Assembly: GCA_903958115.1 (NCBI GenBank)
Contig: CAJBRS010000110.1
Location: 1 to 6,666, forward strand
Direction: 5' to 3'
From: an uncultured bacterium
GTDB taxonomy: Bacteria > Patescibacteriota > Minisyncoccia > Phycocordibacterales > CAWITU01
DNA length: 6,666 nucleotides
Shown here piece after piece: positions 1-6,108 of this stretch. The notes under the pieces were generated by a model. It worked only from the letters and a program-made list of their open reading frames with translations, made no database searches and was not told the origin of the DNA. The position numbers and the translations under genes were made by a program. Within the stretch, counting starts at the first letter, position 1; every line of letters begins with the position of its first letter.

Positions 1-55
1 CCCGACAAAGAGACTAAGACTTGGGCAAGCGCCCCGGAGCGGTCTATTTGTCGGG
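1..55. repeat. Hairpin A: conserved core between 9-bp arms, 3' of the marR-type gene
   Basis: Arms CCCGACAAA (1-9) and TTTGTCGGG (47-55) are perfectly complementary. Inside them, after a G/A mismatch (10/46), AGAC (11-14) pairs with GTCT (42-45). A further small hairpin, GGGC-AAGC-GCCC (23-34), sits at the centre. The hairpin lies 18 bp beyond the stop codon of the regulator gene, at the end of the efflux operon, so it could act as a transcript 3' end. The base run that should follow the stem on the minus strand is outside the window, so a terminator role cannot be tested. The left arm begins at base 1, so the true stem may be longer. Confidence 0.8.
7..45 (+). repeat. 39-nt conserved core, copy A
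   Basis: This 39-nt stretch is identical to the reverse complement of 4370-4408. It starts AAAGAGACTAAGAC and ends CCCCGGAGCGGTCT. Its inner 35 nt are about 63% G+C, well above the surrounding DNA. The following bases are ATTT here and CTTT in the other copy (read in the same orientation). Beyond that the two sites share nothing obvious. I do not recognise the sequence as a named repeat family. Confidence 0.9.
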
Positions 56-73
56 ATGTTTCTTGTGCATTAC

Positions 74-505
74 TTACTGTAACTTACAAATCTCTTGCAG
101 ATGTTTATGTATATCAATAAAATTAGAAAGCTCCTTATCCGTTAATTTTGACAAAATAGGTTTTAAATTAACCATCATTTTTGCTTGACCATCTTTAAGA
201 AACTTTTTCCCTGCTGGCAAAATAACCAAACGGACACTACGACCATCCTTCACCTCTTTATTTTTCTTAACAAAATTTTGTTTAACTAAATTATTAACCA
301 TAGAAGTGGCAGAAGGTCTGGCGATCTTTAAAAAACTACTAAGTTCACCTAGAGTCGGATTGTTTTCTTCGACAAAACCAAGAGCATGAAGCTGAAGCCA
401 GGAAAGATGATCGAATCTCCCTCGGCAATCACTAACACGCTTACGAATAAGACGAGAATTCTCAAAAAAAAGATTAACTAAAATTTCTATTTTATTTGTC
501 TTCAT
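74..505 (-). CDS. MarR-family transcriptional regulator
   Basis: This 143-residue protein has the usual MarR length and layout. An N-terminal dimerisation helix (about 5-28) is followed by a winged helix-turn-helix (about 36-103) and C-terminal dimerisation helices (about 105-142). The helix-turn-helix includes LGELSSFLKIARPSATSMV (52-70). The wing carries the family's D-x-R signature as KDGRSVRL (86-93). MarR proteins are dimers that bind inverted repeats and usually leave DNA when a small phenolic or drug-like ligand binds. It is the last gene of the efflux operon, 11 bp after the pump gene, with an A-rich region and no Shine-Dalgarno before the ATG. I infer that it represses this operon through the inverted repeat at 4301-4325, giving autoregulation. 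Cysteines occur at 27 and 140, but C27 is not placed like the OhrR sensor cysteine. The ligand cannot be told from sequence. Confidence 0.93.
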   Translation of the reverse strand: MKTNKIEILVNLFFENSRLIRKRVSDCRGRFDHLSWLQLHALGFVEENNPTLGELSSFLKIARPSATSMVNNLVKQNFVKKNKEVKDGRSVRLVILPAGKKFLKDGQAKMMVNLKPILSKLTDKELSNFIDIHKHLQEICKLQ

Positions 506-516
506 TTTTTTAAATA

Positions 517-2010
517 TTACTCTACAATAATATGCGTTTCTGTGTCTTCTTTTTCGACTCTAAGAAATAGCGCAACAAAAGCTCCGATAAAAACCAATAA
601 GGACGAGACTACGAACACGTAGTTGTAAGCCGCTATTTCTGCTTTCAAAATAATCAACTGAGAGGCTTTAGCGATACCAGAAGGACTTAGATCCTTTATG
701 ATACTTCTAGCAGCAATAACCAGAACATTGGTCTTTATACGATTACTTAGAATCGTAGAGAAAATAGCAATACCAAAGGCTCCGGCAATATTTCTAGCAA
801 TGGCCAAAACGGAAGACGCCATACCAATCTCCTCCTTAGGCACCACAGAAGCTATAACATTAGTACGCTGGGCCATACCGAAGCCCATACCAAAGGCCAT
901 AATCGAAATCGGTATCATTATATCAAGCGCGGTTGAACGTGGATCTAGGTGAGCAAAAAGAAGAATACCGATAGCGGCAACGAAGGTTGAAGCCGCGATA
1001 ACATACTGGGGTTTAACTCTACCAGTCAAAGCACCTCCGATAGGTGCAGCCATCATTAAAGCAGCTGCCATCGGCATGAATAAATAGCCACTCTGGGTTG
1101 CACTATAACCCAAGAAAGTCTGCGCGAAAATTGGAATAAGAAAAAGACTACCCATCATTCCCATAAACACAACGAAGTTATTGCCTAACGTGTTGACGAA
1201 GGCGCTATTTTTAAAGAATTTAAAATCAACAATCGGTTCCTCATGGTCTCTCTCAATAAAATAAAACCACAAAGCAAAAACTATGGTCGTAAAGTAACAA
1301 ATTATACTTGGAAGAGACAGCCACCCCCAATCAGATCCCTGGTCTAACACCAATACCAAACCAGACAAAGCAGACCCCAAAGTAATCGCACCCCACCAAT
1401 CAAATTTAACTGTAGGTCGATCAGAAACAGATTCATGAATATAAGCCAGGGCCATCAGTAATCCAATTATCCCTACTGGGAGATTAACCAAAAAAACAGA
1501 ACGCCAGCCAAAATTATCGATCAGTGGCCCTCCAATCAATGGACCAAAAACAGAGGCTGCGGCAAAAGACGACGACCAAATACCAAGAGCCTGAGCCCTC
1601 TCCCTACCCTCCCTGAAGGTCACCGCGAGAATGGCCATAGCTGTCGGATAATCAGCCGAACCTGCAATAGCCTGAATAACTCTGAAGATAATCATTGATG
1701 GCAAATTCCAAGCGAGACCAGCTAAGACAGAACCAAAAATAAAAATACTAAATCCTAAGATATAGACTTTCTTTCGGCCGATAGTGTCCCCGAGCTTTCC
1801 CCAAATCGGCACGAACACAGCATTAGCCAAAATGTATGCCGTAGCAATCCAACCTGCCGCCCCGACAGTAATACCGAAATCATTGATAATTTTTGGTAAA
1901 GCAAGATTAACAATCGTCTGATCAAGACGACCCAAGAATGTGCCGATGATAACGGTCAGCAGGATGAGCCACTTCATCCCACTCCATTCTGTGTTCTCTT
2001 TCTCTTTCAT
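517..2010 (-). CDS. DHA2-family (EmrB/QacA-type) MFS drug exporter, 14 TM
   Basis: This 497-residue protein has the length of 14-TM drug:H+ antiporters of the DHA2 group, which pump toxic organic compounds out across the inner membrane. TM1 carries the family motif LDQTIVNLALP (29-39) with acidic D30. Motif A is GKLGDTIGRKK (71-81), in the TM2-TM3 loop. Motif B begins at R110 in FRVIQAIAG. The motif C region is FGPLIGGPLIDNFGWR (155-170) in TM5, followed by SVFLVNLPVG. The second half has hydrophobic segments up to about 485 and a short charged tail. One oddity is QA-x-AG with D120 in TM4, where relatives usually have QG-x-G without an acid. It follows the short adaptor by 6 bp, an EmrA-EmrB-like arrangement, and precedes the MarR gene. 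The substrate is unknown. Confidence 0.93.
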   Translation of the reverse strand: MKEKENTEWSGMKWLILLTVIIGTFLGRLDQTIVNLALPKIINDFGITVGAAGWIATAYILANAVFVPIWGKLGDTIGRKKVYILGFSIFIFGSVLAGLAWNLPSMIIFRVIQAIAGSADYPTAMAILAVTFREGRERAQALGIWSSSFAAASVFGPLIGGPLIDNFGWRSVFLVNLPVGIIGLLMALAYIHESVSDRPTVKFDWWGAITLGSALSGLVLVLDQGSDWGWLSLPSIICYFTTIVFALWFYFIERDHEEPIVDFKFFKNSAFVNTLGNNFVVFMGMMGSLFLIPIFAQTFLGYSATQSGYLFMPMAAALMMAAPIGGALTGRVKPQYVIAASTFVAAIGILLFAHLDPRSTALDIMIPISIMAFGMGFGMAQRTNVIASVVPKEEIGMASSVLAIARNIAGAFGIAIFSTILSNRIKTNVLVIAARSIIKDLSPSGIAKASQLIILKAEIAAYNYVFVVSSLLVFIGAFVALFLRVEKEDTETHIIVE

Positions 2011-2016
2011 AGATAA

Positions 2017-2700
2017 TTATTTAGTGTATACCCACATTCGCGCTGACATTCCATTCTTCAACAGATTGTATTGATTTATATCAAAACGAGCTTTGATAAA
2101 AAACTGTCTCACTTCTCTCTTGTCAGAGATGTTAAAGACAATTCCAGACTGTGCGGAGGTTGGACTAATTTCATCAACAACACCAGAAAACTGTTTACCG
2201 CCAAAAGCATCCACTGTAAATGTTACTGAGTTACCAACACGAATATCACTTAATCCTTTATCTTCATCAACTTTCCCAACGACACGAAGTTCTGTAGGGT
2301 CAATCATTGTTACTACAGCTTGACCGGAGTTAATTTGCTCACCAATATTATTTTCAACATTAATTACTTCGCCGGCCACCTTTGATTTTATAAGCTCTGT
2401 ACCAACTCGAGCCACAGGAACATTTGCTAAAACTTCATCTCCCTCATGAACATAGACCTCTTCCAGAGTACCTGGAACAGTTGGAGCCAGAGCGATCGAA
2501 GGAGCTTCTATATCTGAATTCTCAATAAATATTTGATTGCTAGTAAGCCTCCAATAGATCAATCCTCCGGCAACGGCAACAATAGCAAGGGCGATTAATC
2601 CGGTAGTAATCCATAATCCTTTTTCAAACTTTTTCACTTCTTTGACCAACTCCTCTTCTTCTTTAATTAATTTTTTAATTTCTTTTTCTTGTGTGTTCAT
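2017..2700 (-). CDS. Short EmrA/HlyD-type adaptor lacking the helical hairpin
   Basis: This 227-residue membrane-fusion-type protein begins with a highly charged Lys/Glu-rich cytoplasmic helix (1-28). One TM segment (about 30-50) places the rest outside the membrane. A lipoyl-like domain follows: first half around APTVPGTLEEVYVHEGDEV (72-90), second half around VAGEVINVENNIGEQINSGQ (108-127). A beta-barrel then ends in the typical LLKNGMSARMWV (213-224). EmrA-type adaptors normally have a long coiled-coil hairpin between the lipoyl halves. Here the halves are separated by under 20 residues, so that arm is absent, which fits a cell without a TolC-type outer-membrane channel. It lies 5 bp after the long adaptor and 6 bp before the MFS gene, so the MFS protein is its likely partner. 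The ATG is preceded by an A-rich stretch with no Shine-Dalgarno. Confidence 0.88.
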   Translation of the reverse strand: MNTQEKEIKKLIKEEEELVKEVKKFEKGLWITTGLIALAIVAVAGGLIYWRLTSNQIFIENSDIEAPSIALAPTVPGTLEEVYVHEGDEVLANVPVARVGTELIKSKVAGEVINVENNIGEQINSGQAVVTMIDPTELRVVGKVDEDKGLSDIRVGNSVTFTVDAFGGKQFSGVVDEISPTSAQSGIVFNISDKREVRQFFIKARFDINQYNLLKNGMSARMWVYTK

Positions 2701-2705
2701 ATTTT

Positions 2706-4283
2706 TTATTTAATACTGGAAATACCAAAAGCTGCCACCTTATCACCATCCTGTAACCCGGAAACTATTTGCGTATTACCATTAGCATCAGTTATTCCTA
2801 CCTGTACTTTTGTTAAATCATTTGTTTTACCATTTGATTTTAGGACGTAAGTATCACTACCCTCCGTAATGATGGCACTAGATGGAACAATTAAAGCCGA
2901 GGTAGAACTTCCTGCACTTATAACAGCATTTGCCGTCATGCCAGCCTTAATTCGACTATCATCAGTCTTAAATTCTAAGACTGTCTTATAATCAGAAATA
3001 CCATTCTGAATAGTAGCAGCTGGATCAACACTCACCACAGTAGTATCAAAGCTAGAGCTATTCTGATAGGCATCAAGAGTCACAACTGCAGTATCTCCTA
3101 TTTTTACTTTCGCGATATCAGCCTCAGAAAGATATATTTCAATCTGAAATTTTGAGCTTGAGTTCATTGATACAATAGGCACACCAGGAGAAGCTATTTC
3201 CCCAACATGAGCATTCTGCTTCGTCACAATTCCATCAATCGGTGCACGAATTACGGTTTGTCCAAGTTGTGCAGCAAAAAGATTCCTGTTAGCTAAAGCG
3301 GCTTCTACTTGAGCTTTCTGTGCATTGATATCATTTTGAGTTGGTCCATTTTGATCAAGCGCAAGCTGATCTTTAGATTTAAGATATGTTGTAACTGCTG
3401 ATTGTTCCTGATTAAAAGAAGAGATTAAGGCCGACTGTGCTCCAGAAACGCCAGATCTTCCGAGAGAAATATTTGCCTGAATAGCAGATATGGCCGTGGA
3501 CGAAAGTGCTGGATTATTTGAAGTATTCAGAGAATTTGCAGCAGATCCTATTTCACTCATAAAACCAGAGATTTTCTGAATAGCATTTTCAGCTTCGGTC
3601 ACAGCGTTATTAAGACTATCCGTTCCAGCATCCAAAGAAATATTACCTATATCATTCTGCCAAGACTGCAACACCAAGTCCATTTGCACTCGATCATTTT
3701 GAATTTTATCAACTAAAGACTGATCACTTAAAGTGATATTAAGACGAGGATTCGATGTTCTTCCATTTGAAATTATGGCATCAGCTTTTACTCTAACAGC
3801 ATCATCTGATTGATTATATGCATTTTGTATAGCCGCTAAAACAGCATTTTCTGAACCAGATAAATTGGCAGCCGCACCACTTAGAGACGCCTGATCGATA
3901 GAAAGAGTCTCTGGTCTAGTACCGGCCGTCAAAGAATCAAGCTTTGCTTGCTGTGTTTTATATGCCGCGTCAGCTTGTTCATATTGAGCCTGAATATCAG
4001 CACTTTCTATAGAAGCCAAAAGTTGTCCAGCGTATACAGAGTCCCCAGCTGAAACGGGAGCACTAGAGATCCTTCCACCTCTCACAAAAGCAAGATCTAT
4101 AGAAGTAGCCGCCTTCACTTCGCCGGAGGCCTTCACTGACTCCGTAATATCTTGGTGCTTAACAATCGCAAACTGCGATTGTGGTTTAGTGGATGTCATC
4201 ACAAAAACGATTATAACGACAACAACTGCCACAGCTCCAACGAGACTAATAATATGCTTTGGTTCTTTTAAGATTTTTTTCAT
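2706..4283 (-). CDS. Long MacA/RND-type efflux adaptor (HlyD family) with extra helical insert
   Basis: This 525-residue periplasmic-adaptor-type protein has an N-terminal TM anchor (about 12-29). The first lipoyl half includes VKASGEVKAATSIDLAF (50-66) and GDSVYAGQLLASIE (80-93). A long helical region (about 95-340) follows. The second lipoyl half is VIRAPIDGIVTKQNAHVGE (344-362). The beta-barrel includes IEIYLSEADIAKVKIGD (381-397) and IKAGMTANAVI (445-455), and a membrane-proximal domain ends the protein (about 463-525). MacA is about 370 residues; the excess is mainly a Ser/Asn/Ala-rich helical insert around 125-305. It is the first gene of the operon, about 17 bp below the -10 box, giving a very short leader without a Shine-Dalgarno. 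It resembles partners of MacB/YknYZ ABC exporters, so it may serve the upstream ABC genes, the MFS pump, or both. Confidence 0.9.
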   Translation of the reverse strand: MKKILKEPKHIISLVGAVAVVVVIIVFVMTSTKPQSQFAIVKHQDITESVKASGEVKAATSIDLAFVRGGRISSAPVSAGDSVYAGQLLASIESADIQAQYEQADAAYKTQQAKLDSLTAGTRPETLSIDQASLSGAAANLSGSENAVLAAIQNAYNQSDDAVRVKADAIISNGRTSNPRLNITLSDQSLVDKIQNDRVQMDLVLQSWQNDIGNISLDAGTDSLNNAVTEAENAIQKISGFMSEIGSAANSLNTSNNPALSSTAISAIQANISLGRSGVSGAQSALISSFNQEQSAVTTYLKSKDQLALDQNGPTQNDINAQKAQVEAALANRNLFAAQLGQTVIRAPIDGIVTKQNAHVGEIASPGVPIVSMNSSSKFQIEIYLSEADIAKVKIGDTAVVTLDAYQNSSSFDTTVVSVDPAATIQNGISDYKTVLEFKTDDSRIKAGMTANAVISAGSSTSALIVPSSAIITEGSDTYVLKSNGKTNDLTKVQVGITDANGNTQIVSGLQDGDKVAAFGISSIK

Positions 4284-4299
4284 ATTTAATATAATAAAT

Positions 4300-4328
4300 A
4301 ATATAGTTAGGTACGCTAACTATATCAA
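4300..4328 (-). promoter_or_regulatory. Sigma70-type promoter of the efflux operon
   Basis: Read on the minus strand, a -35 box TTGATA (4328-4323) is followed by exactly 17 bp and a -10 box TATATT (4305-4300). Five of six bases match consensus TTGACA and five of six match TATAAT. The predicted start of transcription is about 4293, only about 10 nt before the ATG at 4283, so the transcript would be nearly leaderless. It lies between the end of the ABC unit and the long adaptor gene. Confidence 0.8.
4301..4325. promoter_or_regulatory. Probable MarR-type operator
   Basis: A perfect 10-bp inverted repeat, ATATAGTTAG (4301-4310) and CTAACTATAT (4316-4325), surrounds a 5-bp spacer GTACG. Its size and TTAG...CTAA half-site cores resemble sites of MarR/SlyA-type regulators. 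It covers the whole promoter spacer and overlaps both the -35 and -10 boxes, so a bound dimer would block RNA polymerase. The only regulator gene in the window is the MarR protein at the end of the same operon. The match of regulator to site is inference. Confidence 0.8.
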
Positions 4329-4334
4329 ACAACA

Positions 4335-4440
4335 GAACACTACACAATATACAAAACACCCTTTTAAAGAGACCGCTCCGGGGCGCTTGCCCAAGTCTTA
4401 GTCTCTTTTAAAAGGGTGTTTTGTATATTGTGTAGTGTTC
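4335..4440. repeat. Hairpin B: conserved core between long near-perfect arms
   Basis: The left arm (4335-4373) and right arm (4401-4440) are complementary along 39 bp with a single extra T on the right, in the TTTTAAA region. The arms begin GAACACTACACAATATAC and end GTATATTGTGTAGTGTTC. A small central hairpin GGGC-GCTT-GCCC (4381-4392) sits in the 27-nt loop. Outside the arms, CAAAC (4326-4330) and GTTTG (4445-4449) could add 5 bp across 4-nt internal loops. The hairpin starts 1 bp after the stop codon of the small protein gene and ends just before the promoter of the next operon. No T-run typical of intrinsic terminators follows on the minus strand. Such a long stem in RNA would be a good RNase III-type substrate, and in DNA a possible cruciform. 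Confidence 0.9.
4370..4408 (-). repeat. 39-nt conserved core, copy B
   Basis: This is the exact reverse complement of 7-45, so it lies in the opposite orientation relative to the genes. On the plus strand it starts AGACCGCTCCGGGGCG and ends CAAGTCTTAGTCTCTTT. It occupies the centre and innermost 5 bp of the long hairpin, with arms of unrelated sequence to those around copy A. Confidence 0.9.
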
Positions 4441-4441
4441 C

Positions 4442-4825
4442 CTAGTTTGTCATAGATGGGCGTATCTGAATAGAATTAGCCGTGATACTTCCATCTGAAT
4501 TAGTAGAACCCATGACGACTACATTAACTCCTGAAGATAGATCCGAAGATGATCCCGCTGTTGTTTTCATAACAGTAGTGGAGGCAGAAACAAAAACAAT
4601 TTTGGAACTACCATCTTTAAGAGAGACGGTCAAGGAATTACCACTATTACTTATGATACTTCCTGAAGTTCCACCACCAAAGCCACCAGCTCCCCTACCA
4701 GCAAAATTACCTCTAGCTATTGGATTAGCCGGAACATTACTTGAAGCATGAGAACTACCAACAAAGTAACCAATACCACCAGCCACAACAACTGAAATAA
4801 CAACTGCAATAATTATATTTTTCAT
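4442..4825 (-). CDS. Small membrane-anchored DUF5666-like protein
   Basis: This 127-residue protein has an N-terminal signal or anchor segment (about 3-24), IIIAVVISVVVAGGIGYFVG, and then SSHASS. A glycine-rich linker (about 38-54, GRGAGGFGGG) leads to a small beta-rich domain (about 55-123). That domain has the pattern GSIISNSGNSLTVSLKDGSS...TTV...SSDLSSGVNVVVMGSTNSDGS...IQI, which resembles DUF5666-type domains common in CPR bacteria. The domain probably faces outside the cytoplasmic membrane. No catalytic residues or metal motif are visible and its role is unknown. It follows the permease gene by 62 bp, is the last gene of the ABC unit, and may be an accessory to the exporter. Its TAG stop is 1 bp from hairpin B. 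Confidence 0.78.
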   Translation of the reverse strand: MKNIIIAVVISVVVAGGIGYFVGSSHASSNVPANPIARGNFAGRGAGGFGGGTSGSIISNSGNSLTVSLKDGSSKIVFVSASTTVMKTTAGSSSDLSSGVNVVVMGSTNSDGSITANSIQIRPSMTN

Positions 4826-4838
4826 ATTTTTATTTTTA

Positions 4839-4874
4839 GTATGGAGTATAATGTCTTCTCTTCATACTCCATAC
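4839..4874. repeat. 11-bp inverted repeat between permease and DUF5666-like gene
   Basis: GTATGGAGTAT (4839-4849) and ATACTCCATAC (4864-4874) are perfectly complementary around a 14-nt loop. It fills most of the 62-bp gap between the two genes. On the minus strand it is followed by an A-rich stretch rather than T-rich, so it is not a standard intrinsic terminator in that direction. None is seen on the plus strand either. It could be an mRNA-stability or processing hairpin, or a regulator site. It does not contain the 39-nt core. Confidence 0.75.
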
Positions 4875-4887
4875 ACTCTTCTAATAA

Positions 4888-6108
4888 TTACTCGTACCTC
4901 AATGCCTCAATCGGATTGAGACTAGAAGCACGACGCGCTGGATAATATCCAAACACTATTCCAATTACCGCGGAAACACCGACGGCAAGTAAAATTGAAG
5001 AAAAAGAAATCGAAGCGGCAATATTAAAAAATATGCCAACCAAAAAGGCCAAAGACCATCCCAGGATAATCCCCGCAATACCACCAATACCTGTCAACAT
5101 AATTGCTTCAAGTAAAAACTGAGTATTAATATCTTTCTTTTTAGCACCGATAGCTTTTCTAAGACCTATTTCTCTAGTTCGCTCCGTGACAGTCGTCAAC
5201 ATCATATTCATAATTCCTATTCCACCGACAAGCAAAGATATTCCTGCTACTGCACCCAGCAAAATAGTGAATGTGCTTGTAACACTTGAAGCGGCCGACA
5301 CTATATCGGACTGATTTTGAACATTAAAATCAGCATTGGCTGAATTACTAATCTTATGTCTCGACAAGAGCAAAGTAGTAACAGCCGTCTGCAGATCAGT
5401 CATAGACTGTTGATCAGTCGCCTCTATACTTATAGTACTTAAGTATTGATTACCCGCTAAAAATCTCTCCATAACATTTAGGGGAATTATAATTCTATCG
5501 TCTTGATTACCAAACCCTGATCCTCCCTTACTAGCCAAAACACCAATCACTGTAAAATCAATGTTATTTATTTTAATCGTTTGACCAATTACATCTGTAT
5601 TAGTACCAAACAAATCTGATTCAGTCGTAGAACCAATCACGGCCACTTTCTGCAAACCTGAATTTTCACTATCTGTAATATAAGAACCAACAGACACAGC
5701 ATCATTACGAACTTCGGCATAAGAAGGCACAGTACCAACAACAGAAGTATTAGTATTTGTTCCCTTTGCTGTGACTTGAAATCTCTTGGTAATATCTGGA
5801 GCAACAGCTTTAGCTAGACTGATCTGAGATGCAATTGCGTCGGAATCGGCTTGAGTAAGAGTCTGTGAAGATCCTCTTCCGGCGCTTGGTCCTCCAAAAC
5901 TTCTTTGAGCGCCTGGTTGAACCATAACAAGATTTGAACCAATCGCTTGTATACTCGACTGGATAGAATTCTGTGCCCCTTGCCCGATAGCAACCAAAGC
6001 AATCACAGAGCCTATACCAATAACAATACCCAATATTGTCAGGCCTGATCTGACCCTATTACTAGAAATAGCCGTGTATGTTTCGTGAAATAGATCTTTT
6101 ACTTTCAT
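4888..6108 (-). CDS. MacB/FtsX-type ABC transporter permease
   Basis: This 406-residue protein has the classic MacB permease layout. A short N-terminal stretch is followed by TM1 (about 22-43) within NRVRSGLTILGIVIGIGSVIA. A large extracytoplasmic MacB_PCD domain (about 44-275) includes IGSNLVMVQPGAQ (56-68). Three TM segments end the protein (about 277-304, 332-360, 370-389), with the FtsX loop TERTREIGLRKAIGAKKKDI (308-327) between TM2 and TM3. It ends in PARRASSLNPIEALRYE, typical of the family. MacB-type systems are mechanotransmission exporters that use ATP to move substrates on the outer side of the membrane. Unlike E. coli MacB, the ATPase is a separate gene, as in YknYZ of Bacillus. 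Its ATG overlaps the ATPase stop (ATGA), showing translational coupling. The substrate is unknown. Confidence 0.93.
   Translation of the reverse strand: MKVKDLFHETYTAISSNRVRSGLTILGIVIGIGSVIALVAIGQGAQNSIQSSIQAIGSNLVMVQPGAQRSFGGPSAGRGSSQTLTQADSDAIASQISLAKAVAPDITKRFQVTAKGTNTNTSVVGTVPSYAEVRNDAVSVGSYITDSENSGLQKVAVIGSTTESDLFGTNTDVIGQTIKINNIDFTVIGVLASKGGSGFGNQDDRIIIPLNVMERFLAGNQYLSTISIEATDQQSMTDLQTAVTTLLLSRHKISNSANADFNVQNQSDIVSAASSVTSTFTILLGAVAGISLLVGGIGIMNMMLTTVTERTREIGLRKAIGAKKKDINTQFLLEAIMLTGIGGIAGIILGWSLAFLVGIFFNIAASISFSSILLAVGVSAVIGIVFGYYPARRASSLNPIEALRYE

Noticed and set aside
421..430. Redox-sensing cysteine (OhrR type) in the MarR protein
   Set aside because: C27 lies close to the helix-turn-helix domain, not in the position of the OhrR N-terminal sensor cysteine, and nearby genes concern drug efflux rather than peroxide defence.
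4189..4401. Plus-strand open frame across the operon promoter and hairpin B
   Set aside because: It overlaps the N-terminus of the long adaptor, the promoter and half of the hairpin. Its product is low-complexity (Thr-rich start) and resembles no family.
1..4440. Composite insertion sequence or transposon
   Set aside because: No transposase, recombinase or flanking direct target duplication is visible. The cores sit inside local palindromes rather than at clean ends. It is kept only as a lower-scored cassette hypothesis.
4335..4440. Ordinary rho-independent terminator
   Set aside because: The stem is far longer than needed, has a GC-rich structured loop shared with another site, and is not followed by a T-run on the minus strand. 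It may still end or process transcripts.
4326..4449. Integron attC site
   Set aside because: The structure is a long hairpin, but I see no GTTRRRY/RYYYAAC core-site pair at its ends and no integrase gene nearby. The conserved part is the centre, whereas attC centres vary.
4482..4751. Plus-strand open frame opposite the DUF5666-like gene
   Set aside because: It is antisense to a gene with a good signal anchor and domain pattern. Its Pro/Glu/Leu-rich composition is that of a shadow frame. The same applies to plus-strand frames at 698-952 and 2093-2323, and to a minus-strand frame at 5814-6002 inside the permease.
4839..4874. Promoter for the DUF5666-like gene
   Set aside because: TATACT could be a -10 box, but the hexamer 17 bp upstream is TATGGA, a poor -35, and the site is better explained as an inverted repeat.
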